Source: Echinarachnius parma
Lineage: Eukaryota > Echinodermata > Echinoidea > Clypeasteroida > Echinarachniidae
DNA length: 64,000 bases
Reading direction: 5' to 3'
Assembly: GCA_037951105.1 (NCBI GenBank)
Contig: JBAMJV010004017.1
Coordinates: 1-64,000, forward strand
The notes below the pieces were generated by a model. It did no database searches. It saw only the letters and a program-made list of their open reading frames with translations, and was not told where the DNA came from. Shown here in pieces: positions 30,590-40,859 of this stretch; position 1 is the first letter of the stretch, and each line of letters starts with the position of its first letter. Made by a program: the position numbers and the translations under genes.

Positions 30590-30850
30590 TTCTATTATTG
30601 TTTTCTGCATTAACCCATTCGGGCACGTAAGATACAAACAAAAATTTTAATTTCACTTGCCCCAATATAAAATGTACTTGCGCCCTTACTTCTAGATGAG
30701 ATTTACACATGTAAAATTACATTGTTCTCTCATACTTGGAACAATTATTATCGGGCAAGGAAATTAGACAATTTATAAAATGTTACTTGCCCGACATCAA
30801 TTTTTACTTGCCCTGGGTAAGCGGGCAAGTGCTAGTGTCGAGCCCTTGCT
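30590..30850. mobile_element. 'Cttgccc/GGGCAAGT' repeat family
   Basis: This copy carries the family order 'cccattcgggca', 'acttgccccaatataaaat', 'tagacaatttataaaat' and 'gggcaagtgctagtgtcgag'. Other copies are at about 41680-41840, 45575-45955, 55035-55250, 57548-57930 and 61141-61418. The 57.5-kb copy shows the inverted ends CAAGCCTCCACAC and GTGTGGAGGCTTG. Confidence 0.7.
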
Positions 30851-31164
30851 TACACAAGTACAACAACACATGAAGTCAAGTATGTTAATTACTGTTAATA
30901 TCATTTTGAAATAAATACACTTCCACCAGTCAATTAACATATCAATATCAATGCTTTATAAAAAAAAAATAACGGTAATATTTTCTTTCTAGAACAAAAT
31001 CATAATCAAGCAAAATAGAGACAATTGTCTCTGGAACAAGAAAAGATATAAATAAAGAGGTTAGTTTATAGGTAAAGGTTCTCATGGGTGTAATAATAAT
31101 AATAATTCAAGTAATTTGTTTTTAGCCTCTGAAGAAGATCCTGCTAGGATCGAAAATTTAGGCC

Positions 31165-31548
31165 CTATATTGACTCTCAATAACAATAATAATAATAGGT
31201 TAAATATAATAGTGTTGCGTATGAAACTGTATCATCTCAAAGCGCTTTACACAATTATTACCCCAGTCACAGGATACAACGCAAACCAGCACACATAGTG
31301 TACAACATCTCCACTCCCTGCGGAGCACTCCTTCCAAGCGGCTCATGGGCATTGAGGAAATAATTCATACAAAAGGTGTTTACCTCCTACTGAGTCCTAT
31401 TTATACACCTGGGTAGATCAGCTATAGTGGATTAATTGTCTTGCAGAAGGATAAACATAATAGGCATAGACTGATTTCAAACTGGGTATCCCTTGATTGG
31501 ACAGTTCCCATGCTCTACCAATCTTGCCACACCACGTCCATAGCCTAA
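31165..31548 (-). mobile_element. tRNA-derived SINE, second copy
   Basis: Colinear with the SINE at 12550-12903 in the same orientation: 'caaagcgctttacacaatta' tail region, 'tatttatacacctgggtaga', and the tRNA-like head ending 'accaatcttgccacaccacg'. The B box is mutated ('tttcaaactgggta'). Confidence 0.8.
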
Positions 31549-31934
31549 TAGTCATTGGAGCAACAGGGATAAGAGTCATAATTTCTGGAGTACAGCATAT
31601 CAGGGATGCCAGTGGCAAATGGCTCAAGGGCCTGAAAATTTGTGGAGACTCAAAATAATGCGCGCAAAGCGCACATCACGAGTGCGAAGTCCCTTTAGCT
31701 GGGGTCCAGCTCTGGGGTGCTCTCTGGTGCAATCTGAGCCTATTTTGGGGATCATATCCCCTTAAATAAAAACTATTAAAAAAAAATTTTAAAAACGTGT
31801 TGTTTTGTTTTGTTTGTTTTTTTGAGCCGGAATGTTTGTAAAAAAAAACGGAAAAGCCGGAAGTCCGGCTATAGCCGGAACTCTGGCATCCCTGACTGCA
31901 TATGAAAGGCCGGGCAAATCCCTAATCCTTTTGC

Positions 31935-32640
31935 CCCTAAGATAAACTTCAAGCATTTATGTATTTGTAAATGAACATATATATTTGATAGAGGATAAAT
32001 AAGTTAGGGGAATTTCAAAGAAACTATCAGAAACTTAAAAAAAGGAGTAGTTCTTTCTTAAAATGTACTTGAAGCACTTGTGTTTGTTGTGCTGGATCCT
32101 TGTCTTAAAGCGCACCAAGTCGACCCCGCACTGTAGAGTAGCGAGGTGTTACCACAGAGCTCTGTGAAGAATTGACGCACTAACATTTGTGGACGTAAAG
32201 GAATTATCTAGAGAAAAGGTGTGGTTCTATCTAAATGAACTTGAAGCACTTGTTTGTCGTGCGGGATCCTGGTCTTAAAGAGCACAGAGCCGACCTTGGA
32301 ATGCATGCAGAACAGCGGGGTGTAACTAAACCGAACACAAAAAGTAATTACCCCCCTAAACAAATGCTTAGTATTTCATAACTAATCATTTTCCCAAGCT
32401 ATAATTTTACCACAACATTTCTACAGTTGTTGTAAACTTTTTGAAAATCAGAGATATCCATCACTTCCTGGCTGAATGAGCACATAATTATTAAAGACAA
32501 AATGACCCACTTTCAAAAGTCATAAGAACTTGTGGGGGGTAGTTACTTTTTGTGTTCGGTTTATATAGCTGAAGAATTGAATGCACTTGAGATGCTCATT
32601 GACGTAAATGAATTATCTGGAGAAAAGGGCTGGTTATCTA
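31935..32640 (-). pseudogene. Decayed tandem copies of the EXTL3 last exon
   Basis: Three copies lie downstream of the real terminal exon. The best spans 32231-32326 and resumes at 32564, split by a MITE. It still reads as the [10 protein letters not shown] region but has a 2-base loss in the KQKC stretch and a TAG stop. A second is at about 32065-32190, and a worn trace at about 31937-31965. Spacing is about 165-172 bp after removing the MITE. They probably lie in the EXTL3 3' untranslated region. Confidence 0.8.
32329..32561. mobile_element. Tc1/mariner MITE inside an EXTL3 exon copy
   Basis: The ends AACCGAACACAAAAAGTAA and TTACTTTTTGTGTTCGGTT match the 843-bp element at 14103. TA duplications lie at 32327-32328 and 32562-32563. 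It interrupts a decayed copy of the EXTL3 last exon, so it is younger than that duplication. Confidence 0.9.
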
Positions 32641-32850
32641 TTAAATAAACTTGAAGCACTTCTGTTTGTCGTGCGGTATCCTGGTTTTAAAAAGCACAGA
32701 GTCGACCCTGTACTGCGTGTAGAGAAGCGGGGTGTAGCCATACAGCTTGGTAAAGAATTGAATGCACTTGTGACGTTCGTGGAAGTGGGATTCGTCCATG
32801 GAGAGGGCCTCGGGGCATCCAGCGCAACGGAACGTCCATCGAGAGGTCAC
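32641..32850 (-). CDS. EXTL3: EXTL3 coding exon 7 (terminal)
   Basis: It follows acceptor TTATCCAG and encodes [17 protein letters not shown] through [15 protein letters not shown] to FKFI and TAA. The cysteines and the C-terminal FKFI match the family end of the GT64 domain. Confidence 0.95.
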   Translation of the reverse strand: MTSRWTFRCAGCPEALSMDESHFHERHKCIQFFTKLYGYTPLLYTQYRVDSVLFKTRIPHDKQKCFKFI

Positions 32851-33976
32851 CTGGATAACGAGACGAAAGAAGAAAAATTGTATGTTAATGATACATTATA
32901 TCAGGGTGCCTGAAATGGACATAAAGATCTTGGTGATAATAATACAATAATATAAAGTTTAAAGTCTGCAATCGATTTAGGTGCACTATTCAGAGGCACA
33001 CTGTTAAGCTGCGTTTCCATTAGAGAGAATTTCCGCGGCGATTTTTTTTTTTTTCCCAGCGAATTATTGAAAAAATCGCTCTAAGGAGAGATTTAAAAAA
33101 TTTGCTTGCGAATATTCGCCATGTAATATGAATAATATATGAATAACACTGATTTGGTCCGTGCGAATGTTCGCGGTGGAAATTTGCCACAGAAATTTGC
33201 TGCGGAAATTCGCTCTAATGGAAACGCAGCTTTATTCCACACAATTATCTTGTGCACCATATCAACTCCCTGTGGAGCATACTAGCCAGAGCTGCTCTAC
33301 AAGAGTGGTACATGATCAGTTCATAACGTCCCACAAAATGCCCATTTAAACTCTGATTGGTTGGTTGGTTATTTGGTTTTGGTAGACGCATTCAATCGAA
33401 TATGATTACTTACGCCTGGTACCGCCTTTATTGTCACCATCCGAGAGATTCAAGCTAGGTTTTGAACCTGGGTAGATTTGTGCATTCTAGCATTACAGCA
33501 TTACAGCATTATAGCATTACAGCATTACAGCATTACAGCATCTAGCATTGTAGTTAGTGAACTTGCAAATAAACTACTTGCCTTGATAGGTGGCTTGCGT
33601 GTGACATGCGACACCAGGAAGTTCATTGCAATGTCCTCGCAGTTCATGTATTCATCCACCTTGTCTCTGATTGGCTGCGGCATTGTGTGGGTGTATAGGT
33701 AGGTGTAGTACTGTAAGGAGATAAGATTAGAATGAGATATTGACGATTACACAGATAGTGGCTCATCAGCAAAATCATATGGTTAAAATGTATCTTAAAA
33801 TGTATCTTAAAATGTAAGGTTAAAATGTATCTTCCTAATTTTCCTATCACACTGATCAACATTACCTTTTCCAGTCTACCAACAACATCATTACATCATC
33901 ATCACTTTTGTTACTATTCAGGCGTTCTAGATTTAACAACGTGATCATCATCCTCTTCATAATCTCATCATCGTCG

Positions 33977-34019
<43 letters not shown>

Positions 34020-34051
34020 CATCCTCATCATCATCATCCTCATCCTCATCC

Positions 34052-34087
<36 letters not shown>

Positions 34088-37000
34088 ACACCACCATTAC
34101 CAATCTACAAACATCACTACACCCTCATCACTGTCTTGTTGTTCTCATCGTCATAGTCGTCATCATTATCATCAACATAACCATCATCACCAAAATGTGC
34201 GAAAGGGCACATTTTTACAAAGGCGGCTGAGGTCTCTTGCCCAAATACTATCCTTTTTGCCTGAATATAACGTAGTTTTGCACGAGTACGAAATGATTTT
34301 GCCCAGATATGAGATTTTGCCTGAATGTATGATTCCGCCCGAATAAGGTCGTTTTCTTAACTCTACGGGGCGGGCTGCATCCCCCTAGCCACCCACCCCC
34401 TGCCTCATATGCCTATAATCACCAACATCATCATAAACACCATCACTGTCTTTACCTTGTGAGAGAAGGCAGCACCAGTTAGAACCATGGAGAGCTTACA
34501 GGAGTAATCAGCACAGTACAGGAAGCCATCATCCTCATTATCATCATTATCACCATCATTATCATCCCAACCATCATCATCACCATTATCACCATTATAT
34601 TCCTCCTCCTCCTCATTGTCATCCTCATCATCATCACCATCAACACCACCACCACCACCACCACCACCACCACATCACCACCAACACCATCATCGTCGTC
34701 GTCTTACCTTGTGAAAGAAGGCAGCACCAGTGAGAACCATAGAGAGCTCACAGGAGTAGTTAGCACTGTAAAGAAAGCCGTTCCTGTAGTTGAGGTCCCA
34801 GGCGTGGTAGCGGCCGGGAAACCCCACGACCCTGTCTCTCGACTCTCTCCAAACCCTGCAACAAAGAATATAAATCAACACAATTTAACCAATTGAATAT
34901 GTAAAGGATATATTGCATATTTGGAACTTTGGTGCCATAAATATGAACTTGGAGAGTGATCTCATGTTCAATACGATAGTGGCATGCCAATTTGTTAATA
35001 AAAACCAATTTGTTTACAAACTTGATGCAGGCCACTAGTCAGACAACTAACAAACTCTTGATACTATCCAACATATTTTGTGCTCACAGGGCGGCTTCTG
35101 TCTCAACATCAGTTCTATGTATCATGGTAACTTTGATTCTAACTTACATTTTTGGCGCTAACTGATAATAATGAGCCTGTTTTAAACTAACTCTAATACT
35201 AACCCTTACATTCAGCTCTAACTATGATACTAACCTGAACCCAAAGAGGATCTCATCGTGTCTGAGGTGTGCATCGTCATATAACTCTGATACTAATTTA
35301 TATTTTTGGCGCTAACACTGATAATAATGAGCCTGTTTGAAACTAGCTCTAATACTAACTATCACATTCAGCGCTAACTCTGATACTAACCTGAACCCAA
35401 AGAGGATCTCATCATGTCTTAGATGTGAATCATTATATAGCGACAGGATGGCCTATGTCTCAATATACATTATAAGTTTAGTGCTAACTTTGATACTAGC
35501 CTACAGGTTTGGTGCTATTTCTGTAACTATCCAACACATTCAGCACTAACTCTGATACTAACTTACACGTTTGATGCTAACTTTAATACCAAATTTCATG
35601 TAGGGTGCTAACTCTGATACTAACCTTAACCCAAAGAGGATCTCATCATGCCTGAGGTGTGCATCGTCATCCAGTGATAGGATGGCCTCCGTCTCAATCT
35701 CATTTTAAGTATAGTGCTAACGTTGATACTAGCCTACAGGTTTGGTGCTATTTCTGTAACTATCCATCACATTCAGCGCTAACTCTGATACTAACTTACA
35801 CGTTTGATGCTAACTTTAATACCAAATTACATGTAGGGTGCTAACTCTGGTACTAACCAACACATTTAGCACTAACTCTGATACTAACCTGAACCCAAAG
35901 AGGATCTCATCATGTCTGAGGTGTGCATCGTCATCCAGCGACAGGATGGCCTCTGTCTCGATCTCATTGTAAGGCAAGAAGCGGTTGTTCAGACTGTTGG
36001 CTTTAGTCTTGATGACCTAAAATTATCAAGAAACAGGGAAAAGAATTGTTATAATTGTTACTTTAATTGTTCTAAAGTGTTGATTCGATCAAAGCGACAG
36101 CATGAGTGTATCTTGTCATGGTACGGGTAACAGGGCGTAGATACAATGTAGATTTAAAATGGAAAATGGTTGACAGGGACTTCAAAATTAATTGACTTAT
36201 TATGTGTTTCTTCTAAAGCAACTTAAGTCACTCACAAATTCCTGATCATACTGACTGCGGTGTTCTTTGAGATTCACCCGTGGCCCACCACTCTGGATGT
36301 AACTCTCTCAGTGCCAAATCTAATTGCAAGATTTTACTATAGCAAAAGTTACACAAATATCAGCCCTCCCCCCCCCCCCCCCTACTCCATTCATTGAAAG
36401 TAATTGAATGCTTGGAATTGGAAAGCAGTCAAGTGTGCATAACATTCATTTTGCATTCATGCATTTATGAATAGAACAAATCAACAGCAGAGCTAACATT
36501 AAAATTTAAAAATCAGGAAGATTTAGAGAAATTTCATCAGAAATCAGGAAGTTAATTATAAAATGCATACAACCTAATGACAATAACTTTTCGTAAAAAA
36601 TAGTAAGATTGGCTATCCTATGCAGTAATCTTGGTCTATTTTCAGGAAGTCGTTTGAGAAATCAGGAAGACTTGGCAGCTCTGCAACAGTTCTGATTTGA
36701 TTGTATTGTATTGTGAGTAGTACCAAGTAGCGTGATTACCTTTATGGGCACATGTATTTCAGGCCAGACCAGATCAGATGGTGGAGGTTCTGGGGAGTTC
36801 CACACAACTAGCACCTGGAATGGAAACAAAACAAATATTAGTATAATATATCAAATGAAAACACTCAAATGTAAAATACATTGAAATTGCCACATTAGAT
36901 TTCTTAAATAACTGCATTTATCCCGACAATGCGAATAAGTTAATCACAAATTATCTGAAAAATAAAGTTGACAAAATAAAACCTTGAACTAAATATTCAT

Positions 37001-40000
37001 TCACTCTAAGGTTTTATAATGAGGTCATCAAACATTCTTGATTACTCTTTGATTGCAATATTTACAATATATCTTGGGCAAACAAATTTATGGTCAATAA
37101 AGCCAATTCCATTCTGGCATCTTGGGACTTGAAGAAGGGTCCTAAGATCAGTAGAATTCAAACCTTATGTTCAATATGTAACCTTCTTTAATGACCCTTT
37201 CCCTCAACATTATCAACTCACCTTGTTCAAGAAAGGAAGACCCATGAGCCTCTGGAGAGAGTTCATCAGCACCGCTTCCCTCTCGTAGGTCAGCATAACA
37301 ATGGTGAACTGTTCCCTGGGAACATTGCCTCCAAGGGACTCCTGGAACTCCTTCCCCGTACCTCCAGCCCCTCCTCCCACGGGACGGAATCCCAGCGATG
37401 ACCCCAGGAACTTGGCATCTGAGGGGACGACAGGATCGAAGGGTGTGTGAGGGAAGAGGTACTGGGCTCCAGGAGGGTTGTTCCAGACGGAATGGGTGTC
37501 CATGGCTGTGATGGTGAAGTTGCGGAGGAATTTGGGAGAGGGGAATGGGAGCTCCGGCGAGGGGAAGACATCGTCCGACTCCGGGTACATCTGCTCTGCC
37601 CGCTGCGTCTTCTGAGGGTTGTCCTCTGAGAACATGTCTATGGCTTTCGCTTCGGGCACAACGTTTGCTGGGATGCCCAATCGAGTCCTCACGTTGGCAA
37701 GAATCCCGTTGACGACGGCAGTGGTCGTTGACAGGTAGGTTGTCCAGAGGAACCAACCCTGCCTCCTGAGCTTCAGGATATCATTGTCCTGGACTGTCTT
37801 CAAGTAAAAGTACAGTTCTGTGATGCGAGCGCGGGGAAGAACAATGGCCGCTTCCTTCCAGGAGACAAACTCACTGAACGGCAACTGCATATGCTCGCCT
37901 ACTATAACGGGTATTGCACCTGTTTGAAGCGCTTCAAAGAAGCGCGAGTAAAAGGTTGTGGAAGATACTATGTGGTCTCCAGGACCTATAATAAGAGCAT
38001 ATGTTGACTGTTTTAAAAGCTTTAAGCGCTCTGTCTTGCTATTGCATAGCTTCCAGTCTGAGGCATCAATGCCATCCAAAGCTTTATAACTTTTACATGC
38101 AAAATCAAGGTGTACTCTATCATCTGTAAGAGATTTTAACTTATCCAACTCTAAAATTAGAACATCTTCAACAGATCTAGTCCTATCTACATCTTTCAGT
38201 CTTCTACTTAGAGGCGCAGTATCTCTGTCTACATATTCAACCGGAATCATTGTCTGCGTAGGTTTAGATCCCTGATACGTGATAAGGTACCTCCTCCGTG
38301 CCGGAAACTGAAGAGGCACATCCTTCCAATCTGTCCCGGAGCTCACCCCGATCAGCATAGGCGCAGCGACGTCGAACCCTTCGCGGAACTGCGAGTCGGC
38401 AAAGGGAGTCTGCACCACTATGGCACGACCCGTATTCACATTCTGCAGAATGTTCCTCGTGGAGAGGCTGCGCACGAGGTGGAAGAGAAGATGGTTCCGA
38501 CCATCGTTCCTCCAGTACGGCAGCTTATGCAGTCTGGTCTCCAACTCCTGGCTGCTGGTGGACACACCCTGATCCTCTAGCTCACCCACTAGCACCACGT
38601 AAACACACGCTATGTTTGCATCGCGAGTCAGATACGAGCTCCTGCCCAGTGCGTTTGTCACAGTGAGCTTAATGGTCTGATCCAGCTTTCCACCGTCCGA
38701 CCAGAGGTCCTCGGAACCGTAGACGTACACCGGGAAGCGGGATGTCAGCGAGCAACGGGAGTAGTCGAAGCACGTGTGCTGGCGACAGCGGGATGGCGAA
38801 TTAGGCGGCTCTATGTCAGCGGCGTCCTCAAGACTTGGCAGGATCTGATAAGGGGCAGAGATGTGCTGCAGGCTGCGCTCCACGATCTCGCCCTGGTCAC
38901 GGATGGTCTGCTGGATCTGGTCTTTGATGCGGTTCCGCTCCGTCATGGCACTGCGCACCTCGGACTGCACCTGCTCCAGCTGCTGAGACAGCCGTGTCAC
39001 CTAGTGATATGATAAAGTATTAAAAAATTTAAAATAATTTCTTAATATTGTTCCTGCGAATAAAATAACACAATTAGCAATAATAATTGAACAATGCTTA
39101 AAGCCTCTCTCCCTGCGGCTTCCTGGCATGAAACACATCGCAACTTTAGATCTCCAGTGTTGCAACAAATAGTTAAATCAAGTGAAAGATCTCAGTCCCA
39201 ATCACTTAAAAACTTTTTAAAGGGCAGAGAGTGCAAGTCCACATTTTGGACCTGCACAAGAGGCCAGTTGCAGCTTGTCTCGTGGAATCTCAGTCACAAC
39301 TTGTCACAAGCTTTGAGTCTCATTGTGGGATTCGGGCTTCATATTTCCAAGGGAGACTTAATTTCAAATACTGATTTTGTCAGATTCTGAATGCACAGCT
39401 TAAATTTAATTTTAAAATCTTCATGGATACGATGTAAAGTAAACAACAAACCTGTGCCTGAAGTAGCTTCTGTTTCTCTTCCAGTTGCTGCAGCTCCGTC
39501 TGCACCGAAATCTTGATCTGGTACAGCGTCACAAGGTGCATCTTGAGCTCCCCAGGTTATAATGTCTACTGAAAGTACGGCTTAAATATAATAACAAATC
39601 GTCATGGATCGGATGTCAAGCAAACAAACAAACCGTTTCTCTCCCGGTTGCCGCAGCTCCGTCTGGACCGAACCCTTGATCCGGTACAACTCGGTGAGGA
39701 GTGTTTGAGCTCACCGGGTTATAATACCCACTGAAGGGAAAACTTTAGATTCAGTAACAAATCTTCAAGAATAGTATGTAAAGCATAGAACAAACCTGTG
39801 CCTGAAGTAGCTTCCGTTTCTCTTCCAGTTGCCGCAGCTCTGTCTGCACCGAGCCCTTGATCCGATACAGCTCCACGAGATGCGTCTTCAACTCTCCGGG
39901 TTTCAGGGCCTTCATCTCCTCCGCGCTCATCACGAAGCCACGCTGATCCGGCGAGTCCAGATCAGAGTTGCTCAGGTAGTAGTGCGTGAGCAAGGGCAGC

Positions 40001-40221
40001 ATGATCAGGATTACGAGCAGGACCATGATCAGCCGCGTCAGGTGGCCGCTCCGCTGGAGCCACTTGGCGAACGTCGCGTTGTTCGACGACGGCGACGACG
40101 CATTGGTCGATGACGGTGACCGCGGAGCGAATGACGTCTCCTTCTTGCTAGGATGGTCGTAGTCGTAATCCATGGCAGGCTGCTGCGGCCCCCACGGCGG
40201 GTACGGATCGCTGAAGGACAT
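32641..40221 (-). CDS. EXTL3: EXTL3, exostosin-like 3 glycosyltransferase, 7 coding exons
   Basis: EXTL3 is a type II ER/Golgi membrane enzyme that adds the first GlcNAc to the linker tetrasaccharide and so starts heparan sulfate chains. Coding exons on the minus strand: 40221-39796, 39000-37222, 36814-36740, 36016-35889, 34855-34708, 33710-33582 and 32850-32641. All frames join, giving about 964 aa (human 919). Residues 1-60 form a Ser/Asn/Pro-rich cytosolic tail; 61-82 a membrane anchor ([14 protein letters not shown]); about 120-190 a coiled coil. A GT47 (exostosin) domain follows, with [20 protein letters not shown], and then a C-terminal GT64 domain. The GT64 domain has LSLDDDAHL (acidic nucleotide-sugar/metal motif, about residues 786-794) and [10 protein letters not shown]; the protein ends KCFKFI. 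One donor is GC instead of GT. Decayed exon copies adjoin four exons. Confidence 0.96.
33006..33232. mobile_element. Foldback MITE in EXTL3 intron 6
   Basis: The ends AAGCTGCGTTTCCATTAGAG and CTCTAATGGAAACGCAGCTT are perfect inverted repeats. The interior has several 'gcgaat' and 'attcgc' motifs. No ORF of substance. Confidence 0.88.
33236..33480 (-). repeat. SINE fragment
   Basis: It shares 'cacaattatcttgtgcacca' and 'ctccctgtggagcatactag' with the SINE fragment at 25440 and ends at a worn tRNA-like 'gttttgaacctgggta'. Confidence 0.5.
33486..33550. repeat. 8-bp tandem repeat
   Basis: Seven units of ACAGCATT with single changes, just inside the intron beyond the EXTL3 exon 6 GC donor. Confidence 0.9.
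33582..33710 (-). CDS. EXTL3: EXTL3 coding exon 6, GC donor
   Basis: It follows CTCCTTACAG and encodes [20 protein letters not shown] to TRKPPIK, 43 codons in phase 0. The junction reads ATCAAG|GCAAGTAG. A GC donor with otherwise ideal consensus is required by the protein alignment, because the next exon begins with VTSRW directly after AG. Confidence 0.94.
33960..34090. repeat. (ATC)n microsatellite
   Basis: CAT/ATC triplets with 'cctcat' interruptions in EXTL3 intron 5. The poly-Ser frame is an artefact. Confidence 0.95.
34456..34527 (-). pseudogene. Tandem copy of the EXTL3 exon 5 3' part, still open
   Basis: It lies 252 bp downstream of the exon 5 donor and repeats the last 24 codons as [18 protein letters not shown] then AAFSHK, with no stop. 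It keeps a donor (CACAAG|GTAAAG). No acceptor matches the exon start. It could act as a decoy or alternative donor if an upstream acceptor were used. Confidence 0.75.
34530..34700. repeat. (ATC)n/(ACC)n microsatellite
   Basis: Triplet-rich tract between the exon 5 copy and the real exon 5 donor, ending 'caccatcatcgtcgtcgtc' immediately beside the donor. Confidence 0.9.
34708..34855 (-). CDS. EXTL3: EXTL3 coding exon 5
   Basis: It follows TGTTGCAG and completes a split Arg codon, then encodes [20 protein letters not shown] to [16 protein letters not shown], ending CACAAG|GTAAGA. This is the core of the GT64 domain. Confidence 0.95.
35085..35705 (-). pseudogene. Decayed tandem copies of the EXTL3 exon 4 3' part
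   Basis: Copies with exon/intron junctions at 35625, 35391 and 35235 repeat 'cccaaagaggatctcatc' (the codons for DEILFGF) with worn upstream codons. A trace at about 35088-35110 repeats the ETEA region. Spacings from the real junction (35889) are 264, 234 and 156 bp. The intron parts share 'gctaactctgatactaac'. Donor-like sequence persists but reading frames carry changes. Confidence 0.85.
35889..36016 (-). CDS. EXTL3: EXTL3 coding exon 4, DDD motif
   Basis: It follows TTAG and encodes [20 protein letters not shown] then [18 protein letters not shown] to GFR in phase 2, with donor TTCAG|GTTAGT. The three adjacent aspartates are the expected sugar-nucleotide/metal site of GT64 enzymes. Confidence 0.96.
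36740..36814 (-). CDS. EXTL3: EXTL3 coding exon 3
   Basis: It follows ATTCCAG and encodes 25 codons, [20 protein letters not shown] to VPIK, ending ATAAAG|GTAATC. It starts the GT64 domain. I see no tandem copies near it. Confidence 0.94.
37222..39000 (-). CDS. EXTL3: EXTL3 coding exon 2 (large, GT47 domain)
   Basis: It is 593 codons long in one open frame. It starts [16 protein letters not shown] (coiled coil) and continues through CFDYSRC, the exostosin domain, [15 protein letters not shown] (a typical GT47 segment) and [19 protein letters not shown] to LNKV|. The donor is AACAAG|GTGAGT. No frame break. Confidence 0.96.
39450..39722 (-). pseudogene. Two tandem copies of the EXTL3 exon 1 3' part
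   Basis: Copies at about 39452-39560 and 39630-39722 repeat the last ~35 codons of coding exon 1. The farther one stays open ([17 protein letters not shown]) and retains the donor CACAG|GTTTG at 344 bp, twice a 172-bp period. The nearer one has lost the donor region. Both start just after a stop-creating 'tataacc', and neither has an acceptor. Confidence 0.8.
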
Positions 40222-40376
40222 TCTCGCAGACGCCACTTCACCTTTCGTCCAATAGATGCCTGAAATGTCTTCTCATGTTGTTTCTTAGTACAGGTGTCAC
40301 TTTGATGGCAGGCATATTTCCAAATATTTTGTCTTCACATTCTGTGTCCTTCGGTACTGAATGTCGGCCTCATTTC
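39796..40376 (-). CDS. EXTL3: EXTL3 first coding exon with 5' UTR part
   Basis: An acceptor (TTCATCTTTACAG) at 40378-40377 suggests a non-coding exon lies upstream. Coding starts at ATG 40221-40219 and runs 142 codons. It includes the membrane anchor and ends [10 protein letters not shown] at CACAG|GTTTG. A longer in-frame start would need GTG at 40236. Confidence 0.9.
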
Positions 40377-40859
40377 CTGTAAAGATGAAATAGTAAATAA
40401 ATTCATTTTAACTTGACGGCATTATGAGTGGTCAGATAAAATTCATCGGAGATTCAAAGAAGATTGAATATGCACAAAATATATTTTCTTTGGGCTATAT
40501 CAATGTCTCTATCCAAGATAAATTATTCTTTCCTTCAAGTAATCTGTTCCAAAGTTTTGATCAACATGTAAATTAAGAAAGGAAGGGCAATATTTCTGCC
40601 TATTTCAACTTTACAACTACGCCAAAACATGTTAACACACAGCAGACAATTAGATTTGTGCATGAAATATACTCCATACACCAGTGCCTGATTCTCAGTT
40701 TGTTATTAAACCCATTCAGGACTGGTCCGGAAAATTAGCGGGCCAGGGTCTATGGAGAACACATGTTATAACAAAATCAAATAGTCTTGCACGGGATAAT
40801 ATAATAGTAGAGGTCAGACAGAGCTGTTAGGTGCAGCGTGAAAACAGATTGAAGCCGAG

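Noticed and set aside
33908-34156. 82-aa serine-rich frame
   Set aside because: ATC microsatellite within an EXTL3 intron on the opposite strand.
37148-37756. 202-aa minus-strand frame
   Set aside because: An out-of-frame shadow of EXTL3 exon 2.
40219-40236. Upstream GTG start extending EXTL3 by five residues
   Set aside because: The ATG at 40221 is available and GTG starts are rare in animal nuclear genes.
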